Positions 61,869-64,000 of a DNA stretch of 64,000 nt are shown here, piece after piece. The translations under genes were made by a program, and so were the position numbers. Source of the stretch: Davidsoniella eucalypti (Eukaryota; Ascomycota; Sordariomycetes; Microascales; Ceratocystidaceae); assembly GCA_004009845.1 (NCBI GenBank), contig RMBW01000033.1, forward strand, positions 212,136 to 276,135, read 5' to 3'. The notes under the pieces are model-generated. The model saw only the letters and a list, made by a program, of their open reading frames with translations. It was not told where the DNA came from and ran no database searches. Position 1 is the first letter of the stretch. Each line of letters begins with the position of its first letter.

Positions 61869-62526
61869 TGTCACGGGCTAAGGCCCAGTTGGTATTTGTC
61901 TAGGTATTTACCTAGTCAGATAAACGGCTATAAATAGGGACCTATTCCCGCCGTATCCAACAGATATTAGCCTTTCTCCTTCATCGGTATCAATCGAAGT
62001 CCTTTCTACTAGATTGCTTGCCACTGCCTCACCTAGTTCGTGTCATTTTGATACCGATCTACAGCTTTTACTTATTACTTTACTATCCAGTGCAGCGTCC
62101 ATACCTCACTTGACCCTTTTTATCTTTACTATCTAGTGCAGCGTCCATACCTCACTCAACCTTTTATCATATTTTCAGTGCAGCGCCCTCACCTCACTTG
62201 ACACTTTATCCATAAATTAACGCGACGTTTCTTCCGCACTTATCCAATTTCTGCACCATGTTGCACACTATCCTTCTCCATGTCTGGGAGATTGCCCTCG
62301 GCCTCTTTTACGGCCTCACCGATTCACTAGCCTTCCTCTTTTTAGGCCCTATCATCTTTATCTTCCTAGCGGACTCTACGCTACGCCTCATCCAGGCCTT
62401 CAAAGCCAAGCACGTCCCACCCCCTTTCACTCGCAGAAACGCCTGTGGACTCGCTCCGGCTGGTGCTACCTCTCCCTCTTCAAGCGCTCCGAGCGTCCCC
62501 GCCTAGCCAAACTACTTGGCCCCTTG
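61869..62526 (+). mobile_element. 3' LTR followed by a second leader and gag fragment (module C4)
   Basis: LTR 61869-62063, then 463 bp matching the leader and gag start of the complete element (compare 55870-56332), breaking off at TTGGCCCCTT. It reads as the start of another element sharing this LTR. Small differences are visible: ATGTTG for ATGATG at the gag start, one base at about 62187, and a C lost from a C4 run near 62415 that shifts the gag frame. Confidence 0.85.
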
Positions 62527-63106
62527 CTTGTAGACGGCTCGTTATCGAGAACTTGTAATTCGGTATCGGTGCCCGTTTGTTCGTGGCCGCTGATTCTCTG
62601 TTAGAGACTCAAGCCCCTTCACTTCGCTGTTCGTGTTTGTTTTTGGCTTGTGGATGATATTTTTCTGTACATCCACTGCTTGTCCCTTGCCTTCGTTGGT
62701 CACTCTCGATTACCTTTTCCAACAAATGTATAGCTAAATGGGTATAGGTGAGTTTGACCAAGGACCCAATAGCGCCATGTTTGTTCAGATCTTCACAGCC
62801 ATTGTCAAGATTATCATCTATTTAAATCTTGATAGCATTCAAGAACTGAGATAAACTCAAGGGATGGCGTTGGCCTTGAGTATCCTCAGCAGCTTTCTGG
62901 TGAAATGGTAATTTGGGCAGGGTTTTACTGTTGCAAGACGCGCTTGAAGGAGATCAAGTATAAAGTCATACGTGCAGGGAAAGAGCATTTGTATTTGTTT
63001 TATCATTAACGAGCGCGGGGAGTCGGGCCAATAAAATTGGACACGACTCCCACCCATCACCTTAAGGGACATGCACGGTGTCTAACTACTAACTACCTGT
63101 ATCTAA
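62527..63106. other. Unassigned spacer between transposon fragments
   Basis: The sequence changes sharply at 62527 to non-LTR DNA of unknown origin. A minus frame of 71 codons (62857-63072) is not recognisable. Probably remains of older insertions. Confidence 0.4.
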
Positions 63107-63176
63107 ATCTTCATAGCTCTATAGCTCCATAAGATAAATGAATTAAAAAAACTAAAAAAAAACTAAAAAAAAAAAA
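63107..63176 (+). mobile_element. Third copy of the short LINE-tail sequence
   Basis: Starts ATCTTCATAGCTCTATAGCT and runs into an A-rich tail broken by two CT dinucleotides. It shares the 37-nt core with the copies at 47097 and 51726. A target-site duplication is not clear here (at best TCTAAA on both sides), and I cannot tell how far it extends to the left. Confidence 0.6.
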
Positions 63177-63201
63177 GCTTCTAAACACAGGTAGAACCCT
63201 G

Positions 63202-63269
63202 TATAACCCTAGTGGTTATAGGGGAAGCATCACCGAGGGTGTGACTATGGTCACTGTTACAATGTAACA
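63202..63269 (-). repeat. Three small inverted repeats in the LINE 3' flank
   Basis: TATAACC/GGTTATA (63202-63220), GTGAC/GTCAC (63241-63254) and TGTTAC/GTAACA (63255-63269) follow each other just past the LINE coding remnant. They could form hairpins in the 3' UTR, where LINE reverse transcriptases often bind; the role is a guess. Confidence 0.45.
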
Positions 63270-63289
63270 ATTATAGAATAATGAACGGT

Positions 63290-64000
63290 GGCAGCGGAGT
63301 CCCCACCTAAAGGAGGCCGAAGAGGGCACAAGTCTTCAAGAAATTGTGTCTTTCGGAGGAAGGTTGAGAGCCGAAGCGCACCCTGCGGAGTCCCAAGAAC
63401 AAAGTCCAGAGTTCCGAGGCTGCGGTTGCGACCCGAGAAGGAGTATCTGTGCTGGACTATAGGACCTTATGAAATGGATGGGGCTCTTTGGGAGCCCACA
63501 GGCACATGAGACATGTGCATCAGTGTGTTGGAACTTTTCGTGATAGGCTGAAGTAAGAACCCGAGATGTTGTCTGTTAAGGCGGGGTTCATCGGGAGGGG
63601 AATCTCCAGCTCCCTGTAAAGAGGTGGAGCTACTTTCTGCCACCATTCGGCGGCCTTTAGTTGGAACCGTCGTCTGCACCTGGCTAGGGCACCAAAGAAC
63701 TCGAACTCGGCCCGGTCTGCTAGGGTAAGTAGCTGCAAGTCGCCGGAACTCTAGGATCTCTAGCAGGACTTCTAAGGTTTTTTGGTTGTCTAAAATAACC
63801 CAGACGTCCTTGGCCCAAATCTTGGCGTAGGAGGAAAAGCCCTTTTTAAGCCTAATAGGGCCCTTGGATATACCTCATAGTTCTCTCCCAGGGATATCCC
63901 TACTGAGGCGATCTGAGTTTGAAGTTGCCATACAGTGTGTGCACCTTATAGTACTTCAAACTAAACATTGACCTAGTATGAAGTTTAAATAGTAACTAAT
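63290..64000 (-). pseudogene. 3' part of a decayed Tad-like LINE: RNase H and C-terminal zinc-knuckle region
   Basis: Read on the minus strand from the window edge, one frame gives KIWAKDVWVILDNQKTLEVL and then SRPGRVRVLWCPSQ, the RNase H strands of Tad-type LINEs. A shifted frame continues with LADRAEFEFFGALARCRRR and AAEWWQKVAPPLYRELEI, the usual stretch after RNase H. A further shift or stop precedes CLWAPKEPHPFH, which recalls the C-terminal CxCGxxKxPxHF knuckle. At least one frameshift and two stops break it. The 5' part lies beyond the window. Confidence 0.7.

Larger units (their letters stand above)
55674..62063 (+). mobile_element. Nearly complete Ty3/Gypsy chromodomain retrotransposon
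   Basis: 5' LTR 55674-55869 and 3' LTR 61869-62063 differ by a single deleted T, so the insertion is young. The interior carries gag, zinc knuckles, protease, reverse transcriptase, RNase H, integrase and part of a chromodomain, in Ty3/Gypsy order. Coding continuity is broken by three one-base shifts and one N. No TGG-type primer-binding site follows the 5' LTR (GCTTTTACTTATT), and the polypurine tract before the 3' LTR is weak. I see no flanking 5-bp duplication, because both sides are further copies of the same family. The sequence shows no sign of RIP. Confidence 0.92.

Noticed and set aside
1..64000. tRNA, rRNA, or telomere-repeat arrays
   Set aside because: Reading by eye I found no T-arm-like GGTTCGA motif in a cloverleaf context, no rRNA stretch and only isolated TTAGGG words. 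A tRNAscan or Infernal run would be decisive.

Overview
The window is nuclear DNA of a filamentous ascomycete (Pezizomycotina, most likely Sordariomycetes; I cannot fix the genus). The evidence is short GT-AG introns of about 45-80 nt, a fungal DCL1-type Dicer, mannitol-1-phosphate dehydrogenase, a fungal protoglobin-like gene, and chromodomain-type Ty3/Gypsy and Tad-type LINE sequences. A single N at 61567 and one-base frameshifts at or near C-runs suggest a draft assembly.

Layout. 1-20.3 kb carries four genes on the minus strand: a Dicer-like ribonuclease (dcl1), mannitol-1-phosphate 5-dehydrogenase, glucose-6-phosphate isomerase and a globin-sensor-domain protein. An 8.5-kb stretch without a convincing gene lies between the two sugar-phosphate enzymes, and a 9.4-kb one lies upstream of the globin gene. 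The second one ends in about 3.5 kb of pyrimidine-rich DNA leading into a polyglutamine, Cys-rich protein (29.7-31.5 kb, plus). Next come a cap-binding NCBP3-like protein (plus), a four-exon O-GlcNAc-transferase-like GT41 protein (minus), ribosomal protein L12 (minus) and Sec23 (plus). The last two diverge from a shared 0.6-kb promoter region.

From 45.6 kb the character changes. 45.6-52.3 kb is AT-rich, has no intact gene, and holds a pseudogene with three stops that each fit a C-to-T change, plus two tiny LINE-tail insertions with target-site duplications. At 52.3-53.7 kb lies a RecQ-like helicase of the fungal repeat-associated type with decayed motifs I and VI. A mosaic of Ty3/Gypsy LTRs cuts off its 3' end. 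One nearly complete element (55674-62063) is preceded and followed by tandem LTR-plus-leader modules. The window ends in a decayed Tad-like LINE on the minus strand.

How the genes relate. The two sugar-phosphate enzymes both act on fructose-6-phosphate (mannitol and glycolytic branches), but 8.5 kb separates them, so I infer no operon-like link. Dicer is a genome-defence gene, and the right end shows what such defences act on. The most unusual signal is in the LTRs: subfamilies with different sequences keep an inverted repeat at the same place in U3, and keep a second stem near the predicted RNA 5' end through a compensatory base-pair change.
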